From Streptomyces ortus (GTDB lineage Bacteria; Actinomycetota; Actinomycetes; Streptomycetales; Streptomycetaceae), in assembly GCF_026341275.1 (NCBI RefSeq), contig NZ_JAIFZO010000002.1, positions 8,090,118 through 8,154,117 of the forward strand: a DNA stretch of 64,000 nt, written 5' to 3'. Both the position numbers and the translations under genes were made by a program. Under the pieces are notes generated by a model. It was not told where the DNA came from, ran no database searches, and worked only from the letters and a program-made list of their open reading frames with translations. Shown one piece after another: positions 43,414-52,353 of this stretch (position 1 is its first letter; each line of letters opens with the position of its first letter).

Positions 43414-43917
43414 GGTGGTCCTCCGTACTCTGTGGGGCGCAGTGCGCCGGTTCTGGCTTGCCGCTGTACGGCCGATCACCGCACGGGTGCCCGGTGATCG
43501 ACGGAGGAAACCGGCCCAGCGGGCCTGTCGAAGTGGGGCCTGTTGAAGTCGGCCGGTCGAAGGGGCCCGTCGAAGCGGGCCGTCGAGGCCGGCCGGAGCC
43601 GCATCGCCGACTACGCGGCTCCGGCCTTCGTCCTCCAGGCGTGCCCGAAGAGGCAACTCCCGCCATCTCGCACCGCCGGGAGGGCGGCCCGCGCGAGGTC
43701 CGATCCGGGGGGAGATGCTCGGCCCTCGCGCTTCCGGCCGTTGCCGCGCACGTGCGCGTCAGCGACCGGCCACCACCAGCGTCCCACCCCGGGCGCGACA
43801 TGTCCGCACACCGGACCGGCGCTTTCGCCCGCCGTGCGCCCACCATGGCTTTCCCGCGAAAAAATCCGCCCGGCGACAGCAAAGAGACGGCCGGGGGACT
43901 GCGCCGAGGACACGGGC
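43414..43917. other. 504-bp gene-free region containing a tandem repeat
   Basis: No credible gene. It contains the repeat at 43520-43596 and presumably the promoter of the 42-residue protein gene. Confidence 0.5.
43520..43596. repeat. Imperfect ~15-bp tandem repeat, about five copies
   Basis: Units of the type GGGCCTGTCGAAGT recur with a period of about 14-17 bp from 43520 to 43596 and drift in sequence. It is intergenic. Confidence 0.7.
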
Positions 43918-44262
43918 CTATCGGTTACCGCGGCCCGGCGCGGAGATCGTTTCGGCGAGCACGAGCAGGTCACCGTCGGCCGCTGATTCGGCGATGCTGT
44001 GTCCGAGCCGCAGCAGCAGCCCCGAGACGGCGACCTTCACGATCACCCTTATGCTGTCGTCGGCGTTCGAGGCGCAGCCCCCGCGTTCACGAGCCAGCGA
44101 GGCGAACTCGTCCGACGCGGTCCAGCTCACCAGGGCACCGGCGGGCACCTCGGTCACCCTTAGCCCCGGAACATCGGGCTCCTTCTCGCTCAGTACCTGG
44201 AAGCCGGCCTGGAGCAGAGCGGATTTCACTTGGGAAACGAGCTCCGCAGGTACGTATGACAC
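43918..44262 (-). CDS. Hypothetical protein, 114 residues
   Basis: An unassigned soluble protein starting at GTG 44262 (M-S-Y-V-P-A-E-L). It reads as an alpha-beta sandwich: A-L-L-Q-A-G-F-Q-V helix, VTEVPAGALVSWTASDEFA, then VIVKVAVSGLLLRLGHSI. No signal peptide, no membrane helix and no motif that I can name. Ribosome site weak. It lies 72 bp downstream of the DUF1963 gene on the same strand and may be co-transcribed. Confidence 0.6.
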   Translation of the reverse strand: MSYVPAELVSQVKSALLQAGFQVLSEKEPDVPGLRVTEVPAGALVSWTASDEFASLARERGGCASNADDSIRVIVKVAVSGLLLRLGHSIAESAADGDLLVLAETISAPGRGNR

Positions 44263-44334
44263 CGGGTCCGGGTGCCCCCGAGGACGGAGACCATGCCTGC
44301 GTATACGTCACCCGAAGGTGCTGTCCCTCCGAGA

Positions 44335-45126
44335 TCAGCACTGCTGCTCGAACTGGAGGTCGGCGTACCGCCGGGCGGCGATGTCCTGGCGGGTCCCCAC
44401 GATCAGGTTCATCGTGCGGACGTCGTAGTCGATCGCCTGACCGGCCAGCTGGGCGAGGAGTACGAGGTCGCCCTCGTCCGGAGCCATGTCCCAGGACTGG
44501 GAGAACCCGCCGACCTGCACGGTGACGCCCGGGCGGCGCCCGTCGGAGGCCGCGGCGAGGACGGCCTCCTCGAAGCTGTCCAGCACGTCATCGTTCTCGT
44601 CGTCTTTCCCGCCCTCGTCCAGGAAGGCGCGGGTGGCCGGCGACTCCCGCCAGTCCTCGTCGACGGTGAGGCCGGCCAGCGGGTACAGGGTCTGGGGTGC
44701 GTAGACCTTCACCTGCATGGGTTCACCGTCGAACTCGTACGTCGCCGCGCGCTCGGTGGTCGGAGTGCCGACGGGAACGTGCAGCACCATGGCCGAGTCG
44801 GGCGGGTACTCGATCTCGGTGAAGAACAACAGATGGCCGTCGGCGGGCAGTTCGATGTCGAGCGCGCCACGGGGCAGGGCGCCGCAGTCGACACTCAGCA
44901 CCAACGGCCCTTTCCCCGCGGGCCAGTCCACCCCGTCCGGCAGCGCGGGAAGCCCGCCTGCTCGCGCGGCCGGGCGGGCGTCCTTTCGCCGGCTCTCCGG
45001 AAGGTCCCCGTGCGGCACCAGATAGAGGCAGGGCCGGGACCGGGCCGTCAACTCCCGTGCCACGGCGTCGGGAACGCCGTGTTCGGCGGCTTTCTCGCGA
45101 ACGAGCCGCTCGTCGATCGATGTCAT
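44335..45126 (-). CDS. DUF1963 (YwqG-like) protein
   Basis: A 263-residue cytoplasmic protein of the DUF1963/YwqG family. Family-like blocks are G-G-L-P-A-L-P-D-G-V-D-W-P near residue 65-77, LLFFTEIEYPP and a late GFSQSWDMAPDEGDLVLLAQ. ATG 45126 starts M-T-S-I-D-E. The biochemical role of the family is not known to me. Sits head to tail with the hypothetical gene downstream. Confidence 0.85.
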   Translation of the reverse strand: MTSIDERLVREKAAEHGVPDAVARELTARSRPCLYLVPHGDLPESRRKDARPAARAGGLPALPDGVDWPAGKGPLVLSVDCGALPRGALDIELPADGHLLFFTEIEYPPDSAMVLHVPVGTPTTERAATYEFDGEPMQVKVYAPQTLYPLAGLTVDEDWRESPATRAFLDEGGKDDENDDVLDSFEEAVLAAASDGRRPGVTVQVGGFSQSWDMAPDEGDLVLLAQLAGQAIDYDVRTMNLIVGTRQDIAARRYADLQFEQQC

Positions 45127-45170
45127 GCCCGCGATCGTGCCACCAGCCACTGACAAGCCGCGAACCGCGG

Positions 45171-46148
45171 TCAGCGGCGTCGGCGTGACAGCCAGGCGGC
45201 GGCCAGCGCGCCGGAGATGTTGTGCCAGACGGAGAAGACGGCGGCGGGCAGTGCGGCCAGCGGGCTGAAATGGGCGGTGGCCAGGGAGGCCGCCAGCCCC
45301 GAGTTCTGCATGCCGACCTCGAAGGCCATGGCGCGGCTCGCCGGCTCGCCCAGCCTGGTGAGCCGTCCCGCGCCGTAGCCGAGTGCCAGCCCGAGGCCGT
45401 TGTGGAGCACGACGGCGACGAACACCAGCAGGGCCGCCGACTTGATGGCGTCGGCGCTGCCCGCCACCACCACGGTCACGATCACACCGATGGTCACGGC
45501 GGACAGCCAGGGCAGCACGGGCAGGGCCCGTTGCACGTAACGGCTCGCCAGCAGCCGGACGGCGACTCCCGCGAGGACCGGCAGCAGCACGGTCTTGAGG
45601 ATGTCGACGACCATCGAACCGGCGTCGACGGGCAGGTACTCGCCTGCCAGCAGCAGCGTCAGCGGCGGCGTGACCAGCGGGGCCACCAGGGTGGAGACGG
45701 TGGCCACGGAGACGGACAGCGCGACGTCACCGCGCGCCAGATACGTCACCACGTTGGAGGCGGTGCCGCTCGGGGCGCAGCCGACGAGGATGACCCCGGC
45801 CGCGAGCTGTGGCGGCAGTTGCAGCAGGTGGGCGATGATCCAGCCGAGCCCCGGCATGATGACGTAGTGCGCGCCCAGCCCGAGGGCCACCGCCCAGGGC
45901 CGTCCGGCGACACCGCGGAAGTCCTGCGGCGTCATCGTGATGCCCATGCAGAACATCACCACGCCCAGCAGGTACGGCACCGACTCGCCCCAGCCGGTGA
46001 AGCTGCCCGGGAGCAGCAGCCCGAGGGCGCCCGCGGCGAGAACGAGGACGGGGAAGAGGGTGACGGCGCGGCGCGCGGAACGATCGCCCGCGGTGTCATC
46101 GCGGATGTCGTCGGCGGTCGTGTGCTGTTCGGGTCGTTCGGTACTCAC
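45171..46148 (-). CDS. Bile acid:sodium symporter (BASS) family transporter
   Basis: A 325-residue integral membrane protein with about nine to ten hydrophobic helices. The BASS hallmarks are GVVMFCMGITMTPQDF in an early helix, GCAPSGTASNVVTYLARGD in the crossover helix, and E-V-G-M-Q-N-S-G-L-A near residue 275. Relatives move organic anions (bile acids, pyruvate, pantoate) with sodium. GTG 46148 is my start (V-S-T-E-R-P); a TTG at 46184 would add 12 residues. No partner gene is evident. Confidence 0.9.
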   Translation of the reverse strand: MSTERPEQHTTADDIRDDTAGDRSARRAVTLFPVLVLAAGALGLLLPGSFTGWGESVPYLLGVVMFCMGITMTPQDFRGVAGRPWAVALGLGAHYVIMPGLGWIIAHLLQLPPQLAAGVILVGCAPSGTASNVVTYLARGDVALSVSVATVSTLVAPLVTPPLTLLLAGEYLPVDAGSMVVDILKTVLLPVLAGVAVRLLASRYVQRALPVLPWLSAVTIGVIVTVVVAGSADAIKSAALLVFVAVVLHNGLGLALGYGAGRLTRLGEPASRAMAFEVGMQNSGLAASLATAHFSPLAALPAAVFSVWHNISGALAAAWLSRRRR

Positions 46149-46210
46149 CGTGAGAGACAACGCCTGGTCAGGGCCCGGATGCAAGCCTGTCTCGCGATGT
46201 GATCACAGGT

Positions 46211-46254
46211 CCCGGGCGCCCTCCCGCGGGACGTACGGCAGGAGGGCGCCCGGG
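46211..46254 (-). terminator. Terminator after the lamin-tail protein gene
   Basis: A perfect 14-bp G+C stem (46211-46224 with 46241-46254) and a 16-nt loop lie 8 bp beyond the stop at 46262. Confidence 0.85.
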
Positions 46255-46261
46255 CGAGGTG

Positions 46262-46756
46262 TCAGCCGTGGTACGTGATGTAGCCGTTGCCGTCGCGGTC
46301 GTTCGCGCGCTTGGTGTAGGAGTGGACGTCAGCCCTGGAGCCGCTGGGCTTGTACAGGTAGATGGTGTCCTTGTCGTTGTTCCAGATGAAATTGCAGTTC
46401 TGGCGGTAGACGACATTGCCGGCGTCGGAGTCGGTGCCCCGCCCGCCGCGCAGCTTCACGTAGTCGCCGGGCTCCAGCTTGTGACTGGCCGTGAAGGTGA
46501 ACTTGTTCCCGGTGGCGTCCTTGACGACGTAGCCCTTGAGGTTGACCGTCGCGGTGCGGGAGTAGTTCTTGATGGTCAGGTACTCGTTCTTCGTGTTCCC
46601 CCCGGAACAGCGGTTGGAGTCGGTCCCGGGTGCGTCGTACTGGACGCCCTTGACCTTCAGTGCGGACGAGTACTCGGCAGCCTGGGCGGTGCCGGTCGAG
46701 AGCGCGGCGAACGCGCCGAGTGTGGCAACTGCGGTCAGCGCACAGCGTATGCGCAT
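46262..46756 (-). CDS. Secreted lamin-tail (LTD) domain protein
   Basis: A 164-residue exported protein. Signal peptide to about residue 27 (ALTAVATLGAFAALSTGTAQ), then a single lamin-tail-type beta-sandwich (NEYLTIKNYSRTATVNLKGY, KLEPGDYVKLRGGRG, NCNFIWNNDKDTIYLYKPSG). LTD domains in bacteria are extracellular and often accompany nucleases or adhesins; here it stands alone. ATG 46756, with GGGGGATCC upstream. Confidence 0.88.
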   Translation of the reverse strand: MRIRCALTAVATLGAFAALSTGTAQAAEYSSALKVKGVQYDAPGTDSNRCSGGNTKNEYLTIKNYSRTATVNLKGYVVKDATGNKFTFTASHKLEPGDYVKLRGGRGTDSDAGNVVYRQNCNFIWNNDKDTIYLYKPSGSRADVHSYTKRANDRDGNGYITYHG

Positions 46757-46871
46757 GGGTGGATCCCCCTCAGTGGTGCGGATGAAGCTGTTGGAGCATA
46801 CCTAATGTGAACTTAAAGCGTTCATTGTGTGCGAAATGTGGAGGCGGGGCGTCAGCATTTGAGGGGAGGCG

Positions 46872-47693
46872 TCAACGGCCGTCCCGCTGAGGGCTTTTGA
46901 CGGCGTGCCGGATCCACCATCCGGCCAGGTGGAGGATCCAGAGGCCGGTGAGGGCGACACCCGCGCCCTTCGCCGCGTCGGACAGAAGCCCTTCGGTCCT
47001 GACGCCGGGCGGCAGCCCGTTCGTCGGCTGCGTGGCTGCCAGCCACCAGGCGCGGCCGAAGGCTCCGAGGAGCGCGAGCAGTGCGACGGCGAGGACGGCA
47101 CGGCTCCGTGGCGTGTCACTGAGGCCGGCGCGGACCCGGTCGGTGAGGAGGCGGGCCCGCCCGCGCCACACGTACAGCGCGATGGCCGCCAGGCCGCCGA
47201 TCGTGCTCAGGTGCTGCAGCGCTCGCGCCCAGGTGAGGCTGCCCGCCAGCGGTGAGGTCAGCCAGGGGGCGTGGGTGACGAAGAAGCCGTCGTGATGGGT
47301 GAAGGCATCCCAGGCCAGGTGCGTGGCGATGCCGATCAGGGCGGACGCGACGATCCACCCGGCTCGGCGTATCGGTGCGCCGGCCGTGCGGGGCGGCAGT
47401 GGTGAGGGGCCGGTTGCCGGGAGCAGCGATGCCGTGGGGCGGCGACCTGCGCGGAACAGGGCCCAGAGCGCGAGGGCGTACGGCAGGGAGACGGTGGCGG
47501 CGCCGAGGGCGGTGTGCGAGGTCGTGGCGTTGGTGAAGGGTTCGTACCACGACTGCGCGCTCACGGGCAGGCCCGTGGTGACCACGTAGTAGGGCATGTC
47601 GGGTGCGACGGCGCCTGCCACCAGCGCGGCCCGGCCGAAGGGCCGTCGCATCAGCGGCAGCACGGCCGCGGGGTGGGACAGGGTGAACGGCAT
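46872..47693 (-). CDS. DUF4184 family membrane protein
   Basis: A 273-residue protein beginning M-P-F-T-L-S-H-P-A-A, the DUF4184 signature, with H-L-A-W-D-A-F-T-H-H-D-G-F-F near residue 125-140 and about five hydrophobic helices. Fits the metal-dependent-hydrolase-like membrane fold suggested by clustered His/Asp, but no activity is established. ATG 47693. Confidence 0.88.
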   Translation of the reverse strand: MPFTLSHPAAVLPLMRRPFGRAALVAGAVAPDMPYYVVTTGLPVSAQSWYEPFTNATTSHTALGAATVSLPYALALWALFRAGRRPTASLLPATGPSPLPPRTAGAPIRRAGWIVASALIGIATHLAWDAFTHHDGFFVTHAPWLTSPLAGSLTWARALQHLSTIGGLAAIALYVWRGRARLLTDRVRAGLSDTPRSRAVLAVALLALLGAFGRAWWLAATQPTNGLPPGVRTEGLLSDAAKGAGVALTGLWILHLAGWWIRHAVKSPQRDGR

Positions 47694-47750
47694 GGGTGTC
47701 CTCTCGCGCGGACCCGATAGTCCGTCGAGCGGAATGCTACGTCAAACGGA

Positions 47751-48689
47751 CTATGGGCGGCGCGTGCTCGGCCGTGGGGGGCGACCGGGGCGACCAGGGT
47801 GTCCGAGGCGACCGAGACGTCCGGCCGACGGGGCGATCAACGCCGCCGTCGCGAGCGCGGCTGCGAGCCACAGGACGGCGGCCGTCTCACCCCGGGCCGT
47901 GGTGTAGACGTGGGCGAGCAGGGGCGGCGACACCAGGGCCATCACTCCCAGCTCAAGGCCGCCTCGTGATCCACTGCGCCAGGTCAGCGCCACACCGGTC
48001 GCGGCGATCACGAGTACCGGCCAGCACCCGTAGTCCGTGCTGACCCAGGGCACCGCGTGCGCGTCGATGGCCGCGCGCGGCACGACGACGAGCGCGATCA
48101 CGGCGCCGGCCGTACCGGCCCGGCCCCCCGCGATCGCCTCCTGACGCCGGTCCGGCGGGCACGCGAGCACCACGGCCGCCGTCAGGGCCAGCGCGGTGGG
48201 GGTGACGACCGGGTCGCCGAACGCCGGTCCGCTGACCACCGCCGCCACGGCGAAGGAGAGCAACCCGGCCACCGTGCAAGGCGCTCCCGCCCGCCACCGG
48301 CCGGTCAGCGCCGTGGCCGCTCCCGCGCATCCGATCAGTGACGAGACGAGCAGCGCACCCCACGCCCCGGACAGGTCGACCCGAAGCTGCGCTCCGAGCG
48401 GGGTGGGGGAGGAGACCAGAGCGGCGTACCAGCGCAGAAGGTGCAGGCCGCAGACGGCTGCGGAGACGGCCAGGGCGAAGGGGTATGCCAGGGCGAGCAC
48501 CCGTGCGGCACGACTGGCGGGCCCCAGGCCCAGCCGCAGCCGCAGCGCGTGCGCCGCGAGGCCCGCGCCCTCCCGCAGCCGCGAGCCCAGCGGTTCACCG
48601 GCGGTCAACTCGCGGTAGGTCGCGGCGATCTCCGCGCCATGAGCGCTCCGGTAGGCGGCGGGGTACAGCCGCAGCACGTGCGCGATCAA
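47751..48689 (-). CDS. Integral membrane protein co-expressed with a PadR regulator
   Basis: A 312-residue protein with a cytoplasmic N-terminal segment (L-R-L-Y-P-A-A-Y-R-S-A-H-G-A-E-I) and about six to eight hydrophobic helices, ending in a Gly/Pro/Arg-rich tail. The Y-P-A-x-Y-R-x-x-x-G-x-E-I pattern is common in membrane partners of PadR regulators. The start is TTG 48689, overlapping the PadR stop (TTGA), implying coupled translation. Likely a regulated membrane sensor or antisigma-like partner; function unproven. Confidence 0.8.
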   Translation of the reverse strand: MIAHVLRLYPAAYRSAHGAEIAATYRELTAGEPLGSRLREGAGLAAHALRLRLGLGPASRAARVLALAYPFALAVSAAVCGLHLLRWYAALVSSPTPLGAQLRVDLSGAWGALLVSSLIGCAGAATALTGRWRAGAPCTVAGLLSFAVAAVVSGPAFGDPVVTPTALALTAAVVLACPPDRRQEAIAGGRAGTAGAVIALVVVPRAAIDAHAVPWVSTDYGCWPVLVIAATGVALTWRSGSRGGLELGVMALVSPPLLAHVYTTARGETAAVLWLAAALATAALIAPSAGRLGRLGHPGRPGRPPRPSTRRP

Positions 48690-49027
48690 CGAGTGACGGC
48701 CGACGGCCGGGTGACGGAGAGCCGGCGCGTGGCCTCCTTCGCCGTCGCGGCCAGCCGCTCGGCCTCCGCCGTCAGCCGTTCCCGCCCCGACGCGGACAGG
48801 GTGAAGATCCGCCGTGCCCGGCCGTCGGCGACCTCCTCGCGTTCGATCGCGATCAGACCGTCGGCCAGCAGGCGGTCCAGTGCCCCGTACAGGGCGCCCG
48901 TACGCAGTACGACACGACCGCCGGTCATCGCCTTGACCTCCTGCGCGATGGCGTACCCATGTCGGGGTGCGTCCGCGAGGGCGGTCAGCACCATCAAGGT
49001 CGGCTCCTGCATCACACGCTCAGTCAC
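48686..49027 (-). CDS. PadR-family transcriptional regulator
   Basis: A 113-residue winged-helix regulator: M-V-L-T-A-L-A-D-A-P-R-H-G-Y-A-I, L-R-T-G-A-L-Y-G-A-L-D-R-L and a coiled C-terminus. GTG 49027 with GAGGG just upstream; ATG 49012 is an alternative. Typically autoregulates and represses the coupled gene that follows. Confidence 0.9.
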   Translation of the reverse strand: MTERVMQEPTLMVLTALADAPRHGYAIAQEVKAMTGGRVVLRTGALYGALDRLLADGLIAIEREEVADGRARRIFTLSASGRERLTAEAERLAATAKEATRRLSVTRPSAVTR

Positions 49028-49090
49028 CCCTCGACGATAGTCACTCCGCCGGACTGTCTCAACGCGGTGGTCGTGCCGGTGCCGTGCTCC

Positions 49091-49951
49091 TCAGCGTACG
49101 GGCGGTCCGGTGGGCCCCGTCGGGAACTCCTGGACGCCCAGGACCCGCAGCAGGTCCAGCCGCTCGCGCGCCTCGGCGTCCGCCGGAGTGAGCACCAGCA
49201 ACTGCTGGCCCTGATCGGGCGTGACCAGGGTCTCGCAGTCCATCGTCAGACGGCCGACCCGCGGATGCTGGAAGGTCTTGCGGTCGGTGCGCCGCACCGC
49301 CACCTCGTGCTCGGTCCACAGCCGCCGGAAGTCGGCGCTCGCGGCCAGCAACCGGTCGACGAGAGCGGCCACCGCGGCGTCGCCCGCCCGGCGGCCGACC
49401 GCCGCGCGCAGGTCCGCCACGAGCCGGCGACCGTGGTTCTCCTGCTCCTCGGGCGGGCAGACCGCGCGGGCGGCGGGATCGGTGAACCAGCGGTACACGA
49501 CGTAACGCCGGTCGCCTGAGATACCGGTGAGGTCGCCCATGAGCAGGAGGGCGGCGCGGTTCTGGGCGAGGATCTCGCCCAGGTCGGACAGCACCAGGGC
49601 CGGGGTGTCACCGAGCAGGTCGAGCATGCGGATCAGGCCCGCGCGGGCGAGCCGGGCCGCCCCCTCGGCGGGCGGGGGCCGATGGCCGGCCAAGTGGAAG
49701 AGGTGGTCGCGCTCGTCGTCGGAGAGCCGCAACGCCCGTGCCAGCGCCCCCAGGAGCTGTGCCGACGGCTGGCTGCTGCGGCCCTGTTCGAGGCGGACGA
49801 CGTAGTCCACCGACATCCCGGCCAGCATCGCCACCTCTTCCCGGCGCAGACCGGCGGTGCGGCGGCGGGGGCCGTCGGTGATGCCGACCTCGGCGGGGCG
49901 GATCGACTCCCGGCGGCGGCGCAGGAAGTCCGCGAGCTGATCACGTTCCAT
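49091..49951 (-). CDS. XRE-family regulator with MmyB-like domain
   Basis: A 286-residue relative of the regulator at 40984: HTH A-G-L-R-R-E-E-V-A-M-L-A-G-M-S-V-D-Y (~35-55) and the MmyB-like C-terminal domain (ILAQNRAALLLMGDLTG, VVYRWFTDPAARAVCPPEEQ). ATG 49951. It is divergent from an aldo/keto reductase gene across 126 bp, the usual arrangement for this class, so it probably controls it. Confidence 0.92.
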   Translation of the reverse strand: MERDQLADFLRRRRESIRPAEVGITDGPRRRTAGLRREEVAMLAGMSVDYVVRLEQGRSSQPSAQLLGALARALRLSDDERDHLFHLAGHRPPPAEGAARLARAGLIRMLDLLGDTPALVLSDLGEILAQNRAALLLMGDLTGISGDRRYVVYRWFTDPAARAVCPPEEQENHGRRLVADLRAAVGRRAGDAAVAALVDRLLAASADFRRLWTEHEVAVRRTDRKTFQHPRVGRLTMDCETLVTPDQGQQLLVLTPADAEARERLDLLRVLGVQEFPTGPTGPPVR

Positions 49952-50077
49952 GAAGCCATGGTCCCCCGCGCGGGCGGACCGAGCCAGGGAGCGGCGCTCC
50001 CATGATGAACGCTCCGCTCCCGTACGCGGCGGCGCCCACCCACAGTGGGTGCCGGACCGACGACGAAGGAGAACCCC

Positions 50078-51163
50078 GTGACGAACGACAACGCGGTGAC
50101 GAACGAGAACGCGGTGGCGGCGGAGAACGCCGTGACGACGCCGAACGAGGCGATGACCGAGAACGGCATGAGGACACGGACCCTGGGGAGCAACGGGCCG
50201 GCCGTCTCCGCGCTGGGCCTGGGCGCGATGGGGATGTCGGGCGCCTACGGTGCCGCCGACCGCGCCGAGAGCATCGCCACCGTGCATGCCGCGCTGGAGG
50301 CAGGAGTCACGCTGTTCGACACCGCCGACTTCTACGCGATGGGCCACAACGAGCTGCTGCTCGCCGAGGCACTGCGCGGCCGGGACCGGGACAGCTACCG
50401 GCTGAGCGTCAAGTTCGGCATGCTGCGGGCGCCGGGCCCCGGGTTCGGCGGGCACGACGGCCGCCCTGAAGCGGTGAAGAACTTCCTGGCCTACTCACTG
50501 ACCCGGCTGGGCACCGACCACATCGACATCTACCGTCCGGCCCGGCTGGACCCCGACGTGCCGATCGAGGAGACGGTGGGCGCGGTCAAGGACATGATCG
50601 ACGCCGGATACGTACGGCACCTCGGCCTCTCCGAGGTCGACGCCGCGACGGTCCGCCGGGCCCACGCGGTGCATCCGGTCGCGGACCTGCAGATCGAGTA
50701 CTCGCTGATCTCCCGCGCGGTGGAGAGGGACGTCCTGTCCGCACTGCGGGAACTCGGCATCGGACTGACCGCGTACGGCGTGCTCGGCCGGGGTCTCATC
50801 TCCGGGCACTGGTCCGCCGGCCGTGCCGCGGGTCCCGGGGATGTCCGCGGCCTCAGTCCGCGGTTCTCCGGCGGCAATGTGGAGCACAACCTCACCCTGG
50901 TGGAGGCACTGCGCCGGATCGCCGGAGCCAAGGGGTGCACCGTCGCCCAGCTGGCCATCGCCTGGGTGGCCGCGCAGGGGGAGGACATCGTGCCGCTGGT
51001 CGGCGCCCGCACCCGGGAACGGCTGGCCGAGGCGCTGCCCGCGTTGGAGGTGGACCTCACCGCGGACGACCTGGCCGAGATCGAGAAGGCGGTGCCGTCG
51101 GGGGCGGCGCGAGGTGACCGATACCCCTCCGCGTTCATGTCCGGCCTCGGTGTGGGGAACTGA
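50078..51163 (+). CDS. Aldo/keto reductase with repetitive N-terminal extension and altered active site
   Basis: A 361-residue (alpha/beta)8 oxidoreductase. Asp and Tyr of the tetrad are in F-D-T-A-D-F-Y, Lys in S-V-K-F-G, but the usual Y-Y-Q-H-R segment is Y-R-P-A-R, so the catalytic His is Ala; this occurs in a recognisable AKR subgroup. NADP-binding motifs (QIEYSLISRA, GLTAYGVLGRG) are normal. GTG 50078 with AAGGAG 6 nt upstream adds about 35 residues (V-T-N-D-N-A-V-T-N-E-N-A-V) before the conventional M-R-T-R-T-L start at 50168. The extension comes from near-repeats of an 18-bp unit. Confidence 0.88.
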   Translation: MTNDNAVTNENAVAAENAVTTPNEAMTENGMRTRTLGSNGPAVSALGLGAMGMSGAYGAADRAESIATVHAALEAGVTLFDTADFYAMGHNELLLAEALRGRDRDSYRLSVKFGMLRAPGPGFGGHDGRPEAVKNFLAYSLTRLGTDHIDIYRPARLDPDVPIEETVGAVKDMIDAGYVRHLGLSEVDAATVRRAHAVHPVADLQIEYSLISRAVERDVLSALRELGIGLTAYGVLGRGLISGHWSAGRAAGPGDVRGLSPRFSGGNVEHNLTLVEALRRIAGAKGCTVAQLAIAWVAAQGEDIVPLVGARTRERLAEALPALEVDLTADDLAEIEKAVPSGAARGDRYPSAFMSGLGVGN

Positions 51164-51462
51164 CCGCGGGGAGGGCGGCCGGGGCGAACGACCGTCACCC
51201 GGGGCGTGCGCAGGAGGGTCGGCTCGCAGGACCGTGCGGGTGGCGCGGGCGGTGAGAGGCGTGGGGCGGCCCCGTTGCCGGTAGGAAAGATGCGCGGCGG
51301 TTCCGTGTCACTGACACGGTCCTCGCCGGACCTGCCCGTCCCGCCACCCGCATTCCGCTTGCGGACACCGGACACCGGACACCGACCGGCGGCTGTCGCC
51401 GCTTTCCGCCGGCCGCTTCCTGCTTCCTGCTTCCCGCTTCCCGCACGAAAGGATCTCCCCTC

Positions 51463-51828
51463 ATGCGCGTTTCGTTGATCACGAAGGCCGCGTCCCTGCT
51501 CGGTGCCGCCGCTCTGGTCGGCGGGGGACCGCTGTTCTCCGGTACCGCCCAGGCCGACGAAGGGGGGACGTACGACTGCCAGATGGTCTACGTCTTCGGC
51601 AACGGTTCTCGGGTGGAGGGTTACGACTGCGGGAAGCCGCTCACCTATGACGGGCCGGGCAAGGTCCGGTACTTCAACGGGTCCAGCGGCTGGACGTGTC
51701 AGCACATCAGCGTGCGGCCGGACCCCGAGGGAGGCGCCGAAGCGGTGTCGGTCCTCAAGGCGACCGGCTGCACATCGGACAACTACCCCGGCCGCACCGG
51801 CCGTGAGGTGGCCGGCATCCGCCCCTGA
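51463..51828 (+). CDS. Small secreted protein of unknown function
   Basis: A 121-residue exported protein: signal peptide to about residue 31 (LLGAAALVGGGPLFSGTAQA), then a mature part with four Cys (YDCQMVYVFG, G-Y-D-C-G-K-P-L, W-T-C-Q-H, A-T-G-C-T) likely forming two disulfides. AAAGGA lies upstream of ATG 51463. The 300 bp before it hold only short repeats (GGACACC three times near 51362-51382; CTTCCYG four times near 51415-51442). Confidence 0.75.
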   Translation: MRVSLITKAASLLGAAALVGGGPLFSGTAQADEGGTYDCQMVYVFGNGSRVEGYDCGKPLTYDGPGKVRYFNGSSGWTCQHISVRPDPEGGAEAVSVLKATGCTSDNYPGRTGREVAGIRP

Positions 51829-52028
51829 GCCCGCGCGACGCGCTTCGGATCATGGTTGTTGTTCCCTGGTGGAAGGCGCTTTCGCGGTGTAGCGTCATCC
51901 TCAGATGTCGTGGTTCGCAGTACCTGCCCGCGCTCCGGTGCGGGCATTTTGCTGTGCAGTGCTGGACCAGGGCGATCACCTCCGGGCCCACGCGGTGTGG
52001 GTCCGATAGCGACTGGAAGGGCACGAGC

Positions 52029-52232
52029 ATGGCCAAGGGAACTGTGAAGTGGTTCAACGCCGAGAAGGGCTTCGGCTTCATCGAGCAGGAGGGCGGCGGT
52101 CCTGACGTCTTCGCCCACTACTCGAACATCAACGCCTCCGGCTTCCGTGAGCTGCAGGAGGGCCAGGTCGTGAACTTCGACGTCACGCAGGGCCAGAAGG
52201 GCCCGCAGGCGGAGAACATCACGCCTGCCTGA
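52029..52232 (+). CDS. Cold-shock protein (CspA family)
   Basis: A 67-residue single cold-shock domain with RNP1 (K-G-F-G-F-I) and RNP2 (D-V-F-A-H-Y) intact; RNP2 has Y where V-F-V-H-F is common. It binds single-stranded RNA/DNA. GGAAGGG precedes ATG 52029. About 130 bp of upstream sequence with small inverted repeats may be a structured leader, and a perfect terminator follows. Confidence 0.95.
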   Translation: MAKGTVKWFNAEKGFGFIEQEGGGPDVFAHYSNINASGFRELQEGQVVNFDVTQGQKGPQAENITPA

Positions 52233-52244
52233 TCCCACAGCCAG

Positions 52245-52282
52245 ACGGTGGCCCCCGGAACACACGTTCCGGGGGCCACCGT
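52245..52282 (+). terminator. Strong terminator after the cold-shock gene
   Basis: A perfect 17-bp stem (52245-52261 with 52266-52282) and a 4-nt loop. It can also serve the convergent aldo/keto reductase gene ending at 52354. Confidence 0.9.
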
Positions 52283-52353
52283 GCGTGCACCGGCTCAGAC
52301 GTGCGCTGACATGCTGCCGGACTCGAACGGTGTCAGGTGTCAGGCGTCAGGTG

